From: Paenibacillus sp. RC67 | GTDB lineage: Bacteria; Bacillota; Bacilli; Paenibacillales; NBRC-103111 | DNA: 64,000 bases | Direction of reading: 5' to 3' | Assembly (NCBI RefSeq): GCF_030020805.1 | Contig: NZ_CP125098.1 | Location: forward strand, 3,743,501 to 3,807,500 | Program-made: the position numbers and the translations under genes | In this document: positions 38,483-47,464 of the stretch, piece by piece | Layout: each line of letters begins with the position of its first letter | Numbering within the stretch: the first letter of the stretch is position 1 | Notes under the pieces: model-generated | The model's input: only the letters and a program-made list of their open reading frames with translations | What the model was told of the DNA's origin: nothing | Database searches by the model: none

Positions 38483-38708
38483 ATGAAATTTTACATAGCG
38501 TCTAGAATAAGCTCCAGGAATGTACAGACTCCGAGATAAGTGTGTTAATTGATGATGCCCCCATTATGCAAAAGAATTTGCCGATAAGAATATTCCAGTA
38601 ATATTGTTTGAACAGCCGTATAATACTTATGTGACCATTGATTTGGCTTATCGTGCTTCTAATTGGATAGAAGTAAAGAGATTTATCAATGATTTAGAAG
38701 GGTCATAA
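38483..38708 (+). pseudogene. remnant of a deoxyribonucleotidase-like (HAD) gene
   Basis: The 3' part reads HYAKEFADKNIPVILFEQPYN then TYVTIDLAYRASNWIEVKRFI, the C-terminal end of bacterial NT5C-type 5'(3')-deoxyribonucleotidases; VLIDDAP, the motif just before it, is in another frame. The first codons (MKFYIASRISSR) instead resemble a nucleoside deoxyribosyltransferase start, so two genes may be spliced together. Not functional. Confidence 0.55.
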
Positions 38709-38711
38709 CGC

Positions 38712-38788
38712 TGACGGGTACGATAGTGCAATGACTAGGAAGCAGACCGCCGCGGCAGCTGCTTCCTTTTTCGTTTAAAGTACCTCTT
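38712..38788 (+). repeat. TAACGG-GATAG hairpin repeat, copy 4 of 6
   Basis: TGACGGGTACGATAGTGCAA, hairpin GGAAGCAG...CTGCTTCC with T5, then TACCTCTT. The closest relative of copy 1. It begins just after the nucleotidase remnant's stop codon. Confidence 0.7.
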
Positions 38789-38870
38789 TTTTGCTTTGTG
38801 TAAACCTTACCATTCCCTTCACATTTACTACGAAGTATGAAGTTCTCCATAATTGAGAATGTTCTTCACA

Positions 38871-40073
38871 TTATTTTGCCAAGCTGCTAGCTGGTTGTTT
38901 TTCTTTCCATATCATTGTAATGACAAGACCAATAAACATAATGACAGCAGCAAAGAGATACGGATAATTGATGTTTATATCAAAGAATATACCGACTAAC
39001 GCGGGCCCGACGATATTGCCAAAGCTTGTATATGTTGAGTTCATTCCAGCGATAAATCCTTGTTCTTTTTCGGCAGTTTTTGATAAATAGGTCGTTAATG
39101 CTGGTCGTAGCAAGTCAAATGCGAGAAAGATGAAGCAAGTGATAAGCAAAATGGCTAAATAGCTTGAGATCATGGTGGATGCTACCGCCAATACTACGCC
39201 AGCAATTAAGCACATCTGGATGAGTTTCTTTTCACCAAGTTTATCTACCATTTTACCAAACATAAAGATCTGAACAACAACCCCGAAGATTGAACTTATT
39301 GTAATAATGGTAGCAATATCTCGTGGAGTAAAACCAAATTTATGATCAGAATACAAACTAAATACAGTTTCATATGCTGACAAACCAAAGGCCAGTACAA
39401 ACACAATAATAAAGACAATAATGTATTGTGGATGAAGTGATCGTTTGAGATCACTTACAATATTGGTATCTTTTTTAAGCTGAGTCATTTCCAAAAGCTG
39501 CTGTTTGGTTAGTGGTTCTTTTAAAATAATTAGGGATGAAATACATGTAATTAATGCGAAGCCAGCAGCAAAGTAGAATGGGGCACGCACACCAAGCTCA
39601 GCAATAAAACCTCCGATACCTGGGCCAATAATAAAACCGATACTAATGGCGGCAGAAATATAGCCCATCGCTTTGGACCTTTCCTCTACTGAGGTAATAT
39701 CTGCAACAAAGGCAGTTACGGCTGGCATAATAAATGCACCACTAATGCCACCTAAAATTCTAGATAAATAAAGAACGGATACATGAGTACCTAGACCAAA
39801 GACCACCTCTGACACACTGAAGAGGAATAAGCCGATGATGATCATTTTTTTTCTGCCATAAGTGTCAATCCATCGTCCTGCTAGGGGAGACATGAGTAAT
39901 TGTGCAAATGCAAAAGCTGCTAAAAGATAACCCATCGTTTGGCCTGATAGATGCATAATATTCATAAAGGATGGCATAACAGGGACGATTAATCCGACGC
40001 CTAGAAAAACAATGAATATATTACTTAGTAGAATGAGTAAGACTGTTTTTTGTTCTTTCAATGGTTTCTTCAT
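38871..40073 (-). CDS. MFS multidrug efflux transporter (NorA/Bmr-like)
   Basis: 400 residues, 12 predicted helices. The drug:H+ antiporter-1 motifs are clear: motif A GRWIDTYGRKKMIIIG between helices 2 and 3, an RILGGISGAFIMPAVTAFVAD block in helices 4-5, and motif C SIGFIIGPGIGGFIAELG in helix 5. It exports hydrophobic cationic drugs or tetracycline-like compounds. It is encoded 24 bp after a TetR gene on the same strand that is frameshifted here, so its control may be lost. Confidence 0.92.
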   Translation of the reverse strand: MKKPLKEQKTVLLILLSNIFIVFLGVGLIVPVMPSFMNIMHLSGQTMGYLLAAFAFAQLLMSPLAGRWIDTYGRKKMIIIGLFLFSVSEVVFGLGTHVSVLYLSRILGGISGAFIMPAVTAFVADITSVEERSKAMGYISAAISIGFIIGPGIGGFIAELGVRAPFYFAAGFALITCISSLIILKEPLTKQQLLEMTQLKKDTNIVSDLKRSLHPQYIIVFIIVFVLAFGLSAYETVFSLYSDHKFGFTPRDIATIITISSIFGVVVQIFMFGKMVDKLGEKKLIQMCLIAGVVLAVASTMISSYLAILLITCFIFLAFDLLRPALTTYLSKTAEKEQGFIAGMNSTYTSFGNIVGPALVGIFFDININYPYLFAAVIMFIGLVITMIWKEKQPASSLAK

Positions 40074-40097
40074 GAAGCAATACCTCTCTCTGTAAAC

Positions 40098-40678
40098 TCA
40101 TAGCTGTGAAATACCTCTCCAAAATACGGTCCATGAGGCATTTAATTTATCATTTAATCGTTTTTCATCATTCCCATATGCAAGCTCTAACATGATGGAA
40201 TCAACTACACCTAAGAAGGCAAGAGTTGGGATGAAGGCTGCATCTGCCATGATGACTTTGGCATCGATCCAATCTTGAAATTTGCTTTCTAGTACGGTTT
40301 GAATCTTTGTTTCCGTATCGATTACTTCCTCATTAATCGCTGTTGCCAGATGGAGAGGTGGAAAAAAGACATACGCAGCCAAAACTTTAACTGCTCGCTC
40401 TGTTGAAATAAATCAATTACCAATTGCAGATATCCAAATAAATCTGCTTTGGGATTTTGGGTATCCACTTTACTCAAATATTGTAGCTTTGATGAGATTT
40501 CTGTCTCTTTGGCATCTTGTAAAACTTGTAGAAATAGATCATCTTTCCCCTTGAAATGAGCATAGAGAGACTGTTTTCTCATACCAACATTCTCGGCAAT
40601 TTGAGACAGAGATGCTCCCTCATACCCATGAATTGTGAAAAATTTTAAAGCTATGTCTTTAATTTCTTTACTTTTCAA
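40098..40678 (-). pseudogene. TetR family repressor gene, frameshifted in a T-run
   Basis: A TTG start at 40678 (GAGGTG upstream) leads to a TetR HTH: IALKFFTIHGYEGASLSQIAEN then RKQSLYAHFKGKDDLF. At the codons for MSFF (T6 run, near 40361) the frame shifts; the C-terminal half continues in another frame as PPLHLATAINEEVIDTETK to the end at 40098. One extra T would restore a full repressor of about 193 residues. It may be a true mutation, a slippage site or a sequencing error. Probable regulator of the adjacent efflux gene. Confidence 0.8.
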
Positions 40679-40697
40679 TATAATCACCTCGATATTA

Positions 40698-40709
40698 ACG
40701 AACGTTCGT
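40698..40709. promoter_or_regulatory. TetR operator upstream of the repressor/efflux genes
   Basis: Perfect palindrome ACGAACGTTCGT within TTAACGAACGTTCGTCAGTTA-like sequence (outer half also partly symmetric), 20 bp upstream of the TetR start. Typical layout for TetR autoregulation. Confidence 0.65.
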
Positions 40710-40772
40710 CAGTTATATTATCAAATTTAATTTTTTAATGCAAATATAAAATTGTTTTCAGTAGGTCGAGAG

Positions 40773-40979
40773 GTGAAGAAATACAAAGCAACAATGAATA
40801 CGGACGAAAATGGCTTGTGTCGGGGGGGGAGTGAAAGTTCCTCGGCCGGAGTTTAAAGAATTTATAGCCTTTTATACCTGGGCAGATGAAAGCGAAAAAC
40901 GATTTGAGCAACTGGGTTTACTCATTGAAACAAAGAAGATGCAGATATTTTGTTGAAAGATTTGTTTGATCGACAATAA
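40773..40979 (+). pseudogene. small hypothetical gene with two frameshifts
   Basis: VKKYKATMNTDENGLCRGG stops being open after a run of eight G; the next frame continues VKVPRPEFKEFIAFYTWADE then SEKRFEQLGLLIETK, and a third continues NKEDADILLKDLFDRQ and a stop. Joined, they give about 68 residues. I do not recognise the family. The G8 run is a likely slippage point. Confidence 0.45.
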
Positions 40980-41081
40980 TAGTCACCATTTGCATCACGT
41001 TTCTTATACAATCGACATTCCATTTCTAGTATTATGACTAGTATTGAAACACATAATTAGTGTAAAGGACTGAACAAATAC

Positions 41082-41276
41082 ATGGGGATAAAGGGGAGTA
41101 CTTTAAAACATAAGTTTGATTTTGATAACGCTCGATATTTTCGATTTCATGTATCTGTCTGGCAAAATGGTAGAGTCATTGACTACGGAGGTGTTATAGA
41201 ATCTCATTCAGATGATGCCGTTATCATAAACGGTGGTAAATACTTAAAAACCAATTGTGTATTCATGGTTCGTTAA
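41082..41276 (+). CDS. hypothetical protein, 64 residues
   Basis: Small beta-rich protein (KFDFDNARYFRFHVSVWQNG, VIDYGGVIESHSDDAVIINGG, KTNCVFMVR) preceded by AAAGGA. The pattern of an early VSVWQNG and late ECKV-like strand recurs in unnamed small Paenibacillus proteins. Function unknown. Confidence 0.6.
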   Translation: MGIKGSTLKHKFDFDNARYFRFHVSVWQNGRVIDYGGVIESHSDDAVIINGGKYLKTNCVFMVR

Positions 41277-41449
41277 GATAAACAAAGCATGAGTATATGA
41301 TGATCAAAATACTCAATGAATTACAAGAAAATATAACAAATGCTTTATTTCATGTGGTGATGCCAGAGTAAATATATTATTTATCACGACTTTTGAAACC
41401 GCTTACTAAAATTTTCATTAGTTACTAACACAATTAGGAGGGGAAAAAG

Positions 41450-42757
41450 ATGAAGTTGATTAGAATGGCATCTTCAGTTGTATTGATCACAGCACTTGCG
41501 GGTTGCAATCAAGGAACAGGCACAAAGGATGACAAAGGGAGTATTCAAACAAAAGTTACAAACGAACCGATAACCCTTACTCTCTACCAGCACGCGGCGA
41601 TTAGCAATGAGGAAATCGATAAATTTATAGTTCAGCCTGTACAAAAAAAATATCCTAATATTTCGTTTAATATTGTACGTAAAGGGACAGGCACCAATCC
41701 GGAGGAATTAGTGGCTGCTGGCATCGTTCCGGATCTTATCTATACGACAGACGCTAATACCCCTCTTTGGCGAGAACTTGATGTACCAGAGGATCTGAAC
41801 AATCTGATTAAGAGCAACAACTTCGATTTAAATCGTTTTGACGCTAATGCCATAGACGCTGTTAAAGTTTATAGCGGTGGAAAAGGTGCCATGTACGCTT
41901 TACCGGTTGCCCAAAACATCGCAGCTCTTCTCTATAATAAAGATATCTTTGATAAATTCGCTGTCCCATATCCGAAAGACGGGATGAACTGGGATGAGAT
42001 CATCCAGTTGGCCCGCAAGGTAACCAAAACAGAAAACGGGATCCGATATATTGGACTCAGTCCTGATACGGTTTCCCGTTTAGGTTATGGACTTTCTTTA
42101 CCTTACGTTAATCCGGCTACGAACAAAGCGACAATTAATAACGATAATTGGAAAAAAGTTCTCACCACGATGAAAGATATGATCGATGTCCCGGGATTTC
42201 TAGGAGAGGATAAGAAACTCAGTTATGGTAGCAGCGATTTCTTTAAGAACGGAAATATAGCCATGCTGACCGCCTGGGTTCCCGATATGATAGCTAGCAC
42301 GGATGCGAGTATCGCGGATAAATTTCCATGGGATTTTGTCTCGCTTCCCAACTACTCTGAAGCCATTGGTACAGGCCGCATCATTACCCCACATACGATC
42401 ATGCTGAATAAGCAAAGCAAATATAAGAATGAAGCTTTTCAAGTGATGTCGATCTTTACTTCCGATGAGGTGCAAGCTGAACTGAGCAAAAGTGGAAAAA
42501 TTTCCGCTTTAGCCAAATCGGATTTTCAAACACAGTATGGCACAAATGTACCTTATCTCAAAGGGAAAAACATTAGCGGTATATTTAAATCAAAAACACG
42601 CAAGATAAACGACCCCCTTACTGAATATGACGCTTTAGTTCGTTCGGCACTCGATGCTGGGGCCAAAGAATTGGCAGCAGGGAAAGATGTTAATACGGTC
42701 TTACGGGAAGCGGAAGAAAAGGCGAACAAAGCTATTGAGGATAAATTAAAAAAATAA
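41450..42757 (+). CDS. orphan ABC solute-binding lipoprotein
   Basis: 435 residues, lipobox TALAGC (Cys near 19), ribosome binding site AGGAGGGG. Family 1 solute-binding fold: PITLTLYQHAAISNEE, AAGIVPDLIYTTDANTP, ALPVAQNIAALLYNKDIFDKF and NGNIAMLTAWVPDM. No permease or ATPase genes are near. It is closely related to the binding protein at 52579-53913; both contain YNKDIFDKFAVPYPKDGM. It may work with an importer encoded elsewhere or as a sugar sensor. Confidence 0.9.
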   Translation: MKLIRMASSVVLITALAGCNQGTGTKDDKGSIQTKVTNEPITLTLYQHAAISNEEIDKFIVQPVQKKYPNISFNIVRKGTGTNPEELVAAGIVPDLIYTTDANTPLWRELDVPEDLNNLIKSNNFDLNRFDANAIDAVKVYSGGKGAMYALPVAQNIAALLYNKDIFDKFAVPYPKDGMNWDEIIQLARKVTKTENGIRYIGLSPDTVSRLGYGLSLPYVNPATNKATINNDNWKKVLTTMKDMIDVPGFLGEDKKLSYGSSDFFKNGNIAMLTAWVPDMIASTDASIADKFPWDFVSLPNYSEAIGTGRIITPHTIMLNKQSKYKNEAFQVMSIFTSDEVQAELSKSGKISALAKSDFQTQYGTNVPYLKGKNISGIFKSKTRKINDPLTEYDALVRSALDAGAKELAAGKDVNTVLREAEEKANKAIEDKLKK

Positions 42758-42763
42758 ATCATT

Positions 42764-42807
42764 CAGTAACGAAAAAGTCCATGATATCATGGACTTTTTC
42801 GTTACTG
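42764..42807. terminator. 44-bp perfect palindrome, bidirectional terminator
   Basis: Arms CAGTAACGAAAAAGTCCATGA and its exact complement meet without a loop at 42785/42786. The A5/T5 tracts lie within the stem. It ends the orphan binding-protein gene. Confidence 0.8.
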
Positions 42808-43081
42808 ATGTTTCATAAGCTTACTACTTATATAAAAATATGGTCATAAGTGGTCGAGTCATCGAACCATTAACTCATTTTGTTATACGCAGATTGAGGT
42901 GGGTTAAGTGGCTCAATTCCAGGTTACTCAAACATTGAAGACGGGAGACTTTTATCATCTATGGCATAAATCGAATAAACAAAGTCAAAATAATCTACTT
43001 TTATACTTTGTTTGCAACTAACAGTACATTGGATTCGTCAATTGGATACAAGAATTTACATTTTGAAGAGGAGAGGACAAA

Positions 43082-43774
43082 TTGAAGAAACATTTTATTG
43101 CAGGTGTGTTGTGTGGTGCCTTCTTAATGGCAACAGCTTCTGTATTTGCTTCAAGTGTAATTGAAGCAACAATCTTTCCAAGTAAAGTTACTTTTTTTCT
43201 AGCTAACGGGCTCTCCAAAGAAGTACAACTACAGGAAGGCGAAGAGGTGCTTAACTATAATAACAAGGCATATGTACCGCTTCGTTTATTCGCTGAGAGC
43301 AGTGGTGCTCTTGTAAAATACACACAAGCCTCTCCTGAGACTGATAACAAACATACAATAGGTGTACACTATGTTGCTGAAGAGGCTCTTTCAGAGCAAA
43401 CTTCAGATGCAGCTGGTAATAAGCTACTTGAGGACTCAAGGGAGCTGCAGTTACAAGATATGCTTGCTTTAATTCTACTTCCGCATATGAAAGAGAAACT
43501 TTCTGAGGTATACTCAGATGTAATTTCAATACCACCCGTTGTTTATCCAGATTCCGTAAAAGTGAAGAGCATTGAAAGGGTAGCTGCTTTCCGTGGTTTT
43601 GATTTTTTAATCACAATAGATGCTCAACCAATAGTCGGTCCTCATATACCTGTCGGCGAAGATGTACTTACTTATCGGATCTCGCCGGCTGGAGTTGAGC
43701 TTAAAAATTTTGAACATCTTAGAGGACCCGATAAGGATGACTTCCTCCCCAATTACCAAAATCTTTTGAAGTAA
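43082..43774 (+). CDS. secreted protein with copper-amine-oxidase-like N domain and DUF3888
   Basis: 230 residues from a TTG preceded by AGAGGAGAGG. A signal peptide (IAGVLCGAFLMATASVFASS) is followed by the Cu_amine_oxidN1-type module (VTFFLANGLSKEVQL ... NNKAYVPLRLFAESSGALVKY), common on Paenibacillus surface proteins, and then a DUF3888 domain (LQLQDMLALILLPHMKEKLSEVY to PHIPVGEDVLTYRISPAGVELKNFEH). No enzymatic activity is known. Probably a cell-surface or secreted protein. A hairpin repeat begins at its stop codon. Confidence 0.85.
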   Translation: MKKHFIAGVLCGAFLMATASVFASSVIEATIFPSKVTFFLANGLSKEVQLQEGEEVLNYNNKAYVPLRLFAESSGALVKYTQASPETDNKHTIGVHYVAEEALSEQTSDAAGNKLLEDSRELQLQDMLALILLPHMKEKLSEVYSDVISIPPVVYPDSVKVKSIERVAAFRGFDFLITIDAQPIVGPHIPVGEDVLTYRISPAGVELKNFEHLRGPDKDDFLPNYQNLLK

Positions 43775-43830
43775 CGGGTACGAGAGATCAATAAACATTG
43801 GTACAAAGGCTATCATTTAAGTGGGGAGTT
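43772..43830 (+). repeat. TAACGG-GATAG hairpin repeat, copy 5 of 6 (partial)
   Basis: GTAACGGGTACGAGAGATCA then ATAAACATTGGTAC as in copy 2. The hairpin is poorly conserved. It starts inside the stop codon of the preceding gene. Confidence 0.55.
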
Positions 43831-44204
43831 GCATTCAAAGAAGCTTTAAATCTATTAAGGTTTTAACCAATTTTATAACCGAACGTCTGCATAACTTCAG
43901 TTTTTGATATTGGAGGCATTGGCTGGCGACAAACTGTGCAAATATTTAAACGTCTTATTACTAAAGTTCCAAATTCGTTTTTCGTTCAGCTCCTGTAGTA
44001 ACGGGAAGAGGGAGCCTATCAGTATGTCGATCAGCGCATTTGACTAACTAACTGCTTATGATATAATTGCTAAATCAATAGGTGAATAGACGCTGATTGT
44101 ACGCAGGTGCAATCAGCGTTTTTGTCATCTATCAATCGCGACAGTTCCAGCGCAAAACAGCAAGAAGTATGTAGAAGTAAACATTGGTGGGGAGGGAGAG
44201 CGAA
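43831..44204. other. spacer before merR
   Basis: No gene seen. A short TAACGGGAAGAGGGAG at 43999 may be a further worn end of the hairpin repeat. A terminator is at 44090-44124. Confidence 0.4.
44090..44124 (+). terminator. intrinsic terminator
   Basis: Stem ACGCTGATTG / CAATCAGCGT with a 10-nt loop and T5, 80 bp before the merR start. Confidence 0.85.
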
Positions 44205-44633
44205 TTGTTTACAATAAAGGAAGCATCGGAAAAATTAAATTGCCCCGCACATACGATACGATTTTATGATAAAGAAGGACTATTGCCGAATATTCGCAGG
44301 GACGACAAAGGCAACCGCCTTTTTGATAAAAAGGATTTGGACTGGATTCGATTAATGACTTGTTTTCGTGCAACGGGAATGAGCATAGCGGGTATAAGAG
44401 AAATTGTCGAGCTTGCCCAGCAGGGAGAAGCGACGATTGCCCAGAGAAGGGCCATATTGGAAGCGCATCAAGCTGAAATCGTAAAAAAGCAGCAGGTGCT
44501 GAACGAGGCTTTTGAAGCGGTGAGCCAAAAGCTGGAGGTGTATAATAACATCCAAAACGGCAACCCGGAGGATAGCTTTCTCGAGTATATCGGGAGGCTG
44601 GATACGCCAACGAATAATGAAGGTTTCAAGTAA
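44205..44633 (+). CDS. MerR family regulator (AdhR/NmlR-like)
   Basis: 142 residues; the TTG at 44205 is placed by GGGGAGGG eight bases upstream. The winged HTH reads FTIKEASEKLNCPAHTIRFYDKEGLLP followed by RRDDKGNRLFDKKDLDWIRLM, then a dimerising coiled coil (EATIAQRRAILEAHQAEIVKK). The sequence lacks the Cys pair of metal sensors, fitting the aldehyde/NmlR group. Two promoters nearby with 19-bp spacers and CTTAAAG...CTTTAAG palindromes (44725 and 47391) match the known AdhR site, so it probably activates the aldehyde dehydrogenase and SDR genes. Confidence 0.9.
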   Translation: MFTIKEASEKLNCPAHTIRFYDKEGLLPNIRRDDKGNRLFDKKDLDWIRLMTCFRATGMSIAGIREIVELAQQGEATIAQRRAILEAHQAEIVKKQQVLNEAFEAVSQKLEVYNNIQNGNPEDSFLEYIGRLDTPTNNEGFK

Positions 44634-44648
44634 ATATAAGCGAAAAAC

Positions 44649-44706
44649 TAGCGAAGCTTTGACTCATTATTTCTTCTTAGAGAAATAATGAGTCAAAGCT
44701 TCGCTA
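44649..44706. terminator. 26-bp perfect stem-loop after merR
   Basis: Stem of 26 bp (TAGCGAAGCTTTGACTCATT... paired with its full complement) and a 6-nt loop. It lacks a good T-run, so it may also protect the transcript or be a repeat-derived hairpin. Confidence 0.7.
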
Positions 44707-44724
44707 ATATTTTATGTAAAGCTA

Positions 44725-44755
44725 TTGACTTAAAGTGAACTTTAACATTTAAAAT
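44725..44755 (+). promoter_or_regulatory. MerR-type promoter of the aldehyde dehydrogenase gene
   Basis: TTGACT, a 19-bp spacer, then TAAAAT. The spacer region carries CTTAAAGTGAACTTTAAC (44729-44746), a near-perfect palindrome. A 19-bp spacer with a palindrome across it is the hallmark of MerR-activated promoters. Confidence 0.85.
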
Positions 44756-44796
44756 ATAAATGATTTACGCTAACTAAGGATGAGGAGGAACCTATA

Positions 44797-46227
44797 ATGA
44801 ATGTGTACGATAAGATTTATATTGATGGACAATTAGTCAAACCGTTGGGTACGGAAGAGCTGGAGCTGATCAATCCCGTAAACAAGCAAGTAGCTGGCAA
44901 AGTCGTGCTCGGAAACGTTGAGGACACGTGCAAAGCAATAGAGGCTGCTAAAGCTGCATTCAAAACGTACTCTAAAACGAGCATTGAGGAACGCATGGAA
45001 ATACTTTCGCGGCTGCATGAATCACTGTCGCAACGATTCGACAGATTGGTGGATGCGACCGTTTCGGAATACGGTGCGCCGGTCACAGTGGCTAAAATGC
45101 TAACCCAGCTTGCGATCAACGCCTTTTCGCATATGAAGGAAACGGTTGAAGCGTATCCTTTTATACGAGCGGCCGGCACAGCAAAGGTTCAAATGGTGCC
45201 GGTTGGCGTTGTCGGAGTCATTACGCCTTGGAATGCCAATGCGACGCATCTTGCCAATAAAATTGCGCCGTCACTCGCAGCGGGCTGCACCGTGGTTGTC
45301 AAACCGAGCGAGTTTAGCGCGGCACAAACGGAACTATTTATGGAAGCTGTCCATGCGGCCAATATACCGGCTGGCGTTATCAATATCGTTAACGGCAAGG
45401 GAGAGGTAGTCGGCGAAGAGTTGACTCGCCACCCGGACGTTACTGGCATCACGTTTACAGGTTCCACTGCAATCGGAAAACGAATCGCGGCAGCCGCGGC
45501 GGCTAACTTAAAAAGGATTACGCTCGAGCTTGGAGGAAAATCGCCTACCGTCGTTTTGGATGACGCCGACTTCACGAAAGCCGTTCCCCTTGCGGTAAGA
45601 GCCGGATTCATCAACAGCGGTCAGGCTTGCCTTGCAGGCACTAGGGTGCTAGTTCCGGAAACGCGGCTAGAGGAGGTCAAACGTTTAATGGCTGCAACCG
45701 TCGAGGCGTTAAAAGTGGGCGACCTCTGGAACGAAGCCGCAGTTATTGGGCCAATGGTGAATCAGAACCAGTTCGAAAGAGTTCAGCGCTATATTAACCA
45801 GGCGATCGAAAACGGAGCAAAAGTGGTTGTCGGCGGCGCAGGTAGTCCTGAAGGGCTCGATGATGGTTACTATGTTAAGCCGACGGTGTTCTCCAATGTA
45901 ACCAATGATATGACTATTGCGCAAGAAGAAGTATTTGGTCCCGTCCTATCGATCATTACTTATAAGACGGAAGAAGAGGCTATTGAAATCGCGAACGATA
46001 CACCATATGGCTTGCAAGCATTCGTCTTTTCCGGAAGCACGGAGCGGGGGAATCGGGTCGCTGAGCAGATCGTGGCCGGACGGATATCAGTCAACGGTTT
46101 GCACGACGAACCGAAAGCGCCGTTCGGAGGGTTTAAAAGCTCAGGCATAGGCAGGGATCACGGCACGTACGGAATCGAAGAGTATTTGGAGCCTAAGGCA
46201 ATTCTGGGTCACAATGCCGTTATGTAA
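44797..46227 (+). CDS. aldehyde dehydrogenase family protein
   Basis: 476 residues, full length. NAD-binding landmarks PWNANATHLANKIAPSLAAGC, KPSEFS and FTGSTAIGKRIA; general-base Glu in ITLELGGKSP; nucleophile Cys in NSGQACLAGTRVL; and the terminal PFGGFKSSGIGRDHG. It oxidises an aldehyde to an acid with NAD(P). The ribosome binding site is GGATGAGGAGG. Directly behind the MerR-type promoter and 26 bp before an MBL hydrolase gene, so it is likely part of an aldehyde-stress response. Confidence 0.95.
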   Translation: MNVYDKIYIDGQLVKPLGTEELELINPVNKQVAGKVVLGNVEDTCKAIEAAKAAFKTYSKTSIEERMEILSRLHESLSQRFDRLVDATVSEYGAPVTVAKMLTQLAINAFSHMKETVEAYPFIRAAGTAKVQMVPVGVVGVITPWNANATHLANKIAPSLAAGCTVVVKPSEFSAAQTELFMEAVHAANIPAGVINIVNGKGEVVGEELTRHPDVTGITFTGSTAIGKRIAAAAAANLKRITLELGGKSPTVVLDDADFTKAVPLAVRAGFINSGQACLAGTRVLVPETRLEEVKRLMAATVEALKVGDLWNEAAVIGPMVNQNQFERVQRYINQAIENGAKVVVGGAGSPEGLDDGYYVKPTVFSNVTNDMTIAQEEVFGPVLSIITYKTEEEAIEIANDTPYGLQAFVFSGSTERGNRVAEQIVAGRISVNGLHDEPKAPFGGFKSSGIGRDHGTYGIEEYLEPKAILGHNAVM

Positions 46228-46252
46228 CGATTAGAAGGAGTAATCAAACGGA

Positions 46253-47344
46253 ATGAAATTATTAATTCTCGTAGTTATAATCGCTTTAGTCATCTTTTTG
46301 ATACTGAAATATTATCCTCCGCTTGGCGGTAAAAGCTCGGCGGAAAGCCAGAAAAGAATTCATGCTTCCCCGCAGTTTATCGACGGGAAGTTTCGCAATC
46401 AAATTCCAACGCCGATGGATTACAGTTTAAAAGATACCGCGGATGCGCTGATTAAAACGATAAAAGGGACCCCTAACAGCAGACCAAAGGGGAGCATGCC
46501 GATCGATTCTTTTGATTCGAAAGGTTTCTCGAGAAATAAGGAAGATCAAGTGATCTGGTTTGGTCACTCCACGCTATTGCTGAAAGTAAATGGGGTGAAG
46601 CTGTTAATAGACCCCGTATTCAGCGATTATGCTTCTCCTGTTCCTTTCTTCGGTCCAAAACGTTACAGCGACAAGCTGCCGACAGAGATAGAGGATTTGC
46701 CTGAAATAGACGCTGTTATTATATCTCATGATCATTACGACCATCTGGACTATGGATCAATTCGCAAGCTGAAAGGAAAAGTGAAGCTGTTTATAGTTCC
46801 CTTAGGAGTTGCAGGGCATCTGACGAAGTGGGGTGTCGAACCTGAACGCATTAAAGAGCTTGATTGGTGGGATGAAGAGTCCGTTGAGGGACTGACGTTA
46901 ATCAGCACGCCGGCAAGACATTTCTCTGGCCGGGGCAGAAGCAGCGTCGGGCCTACCTTATGGAGTTCTTGGGTCATTGTTAGTGGTCAAACGAAAATAT
47001 ATTATAGCGGGGACAGCGGATACGGACCACATTTCAAGGAGATTGGCGATAAATACGGACCGTTTGATCTCACGCTTTTCGAAACGGGTCAATATGATGA
47101 AAAGTGGGCAAATATTCATATGACTCCTGAGGAATCGGTGCAAGCTAACCTGGATGTGCAAGGTAACTTAATGATCCCTATACACTGGGGAGCTTTTACG
47201 TTAGCGCTGCACAGTTGGACAGATCCTATAGAGCGGGCAAAACGAGCGGCTGAACAACGGAACGCAGCCTTGGCGACGCCTAGAATAGGCGAAACCGTAA
47301 CGATAGGAGCAACGAAATACCCTTCTGCAGCCTGGTGGGAATAG
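46253..47344 (+). CDS. MBL-fold metallo-hydrolase, membrane-anchored (NAPE-PLD/UlaG-like)
   Basis: 363 residues. An N-terminal membrane helix (LLILVVIIALVIFLILKYYP) precedes the metallo-beta-lactamase fold: VIWFGHSTLLLKVNGVKLLIDPVFSD, metal motif VIISHDHYDHLDYGSI, then TPARHFSGRG, YYSGDSGYGPHFKEIG and MIPIHWGAF. This is the arrangement of the NAPE-PLD-like group, phosphodiesterases or lactonases with outward or membrane-surface activity. Second gene behind the MerR-type promoter. Confidence 0.92.
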   Translation: MKLLILVVIIALVIFLILKYYPPLGGKSSAESQKRIHASPQFIDGKFRNQIPTPMDYSLKDTADALIKTIKGTPNSRPKGSMPIDSFDSKGFSRNKEDQVIWFGHSTLLLKVNGVKLLIDPVFSDYASPVPFFGPKRYSDKLPTEIEDLPEIDAVIISHDHYDHLDYGSIRKLKGKVKLFIVPLGVAGHLTKWGVEPERIKELDWWDEESVEGLTLISTPARHFSGRGRSSVGPTLWSSWVIVSGQTKIYYSGDSGYGPHFKEIGDKYGPFDLTLFETGQYDEKWANIHMTPEESVQANLDVQGNLMIPIHWGAFTLALHSWTDPIERAKRAAEQRNAALATPRIGETVTIGATKYPSAAWWE

Positions 47345-47390
47345 CATGGAGCCAATTCGCATGAGAATGATTTTTTCCAAAAAGCAGCAC

Positions 47391-47421
47391 TTGACTTAAA
47401 GTCGACTTTAAGATTTAAGAT
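47391..47421 (+). promoter_or_regulatory. second MerR-type promoter (SDR gene)
   Basis: TTGACT, 19-bp spacer, TAAGAT. A perfect 18-bp palindrome CTTAAAGTCGACTTTAAG (47395-47412) lies across it. Almost the same as the promoter at 44725, so both should answer to one MerR regulator. Confidence 0.88.
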
Positions 47422-47464
47422 CATTCTCGAGCGACGCTCAAACCACTATCGGGAGGGAACACAC

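Noticed and set aside
34357..38788. CRISPR array made of the hairpin repeats
   Set aside because: Copies are hundreds of bases to kilobases apart, differ in the hairpin, and no cas genes are present.
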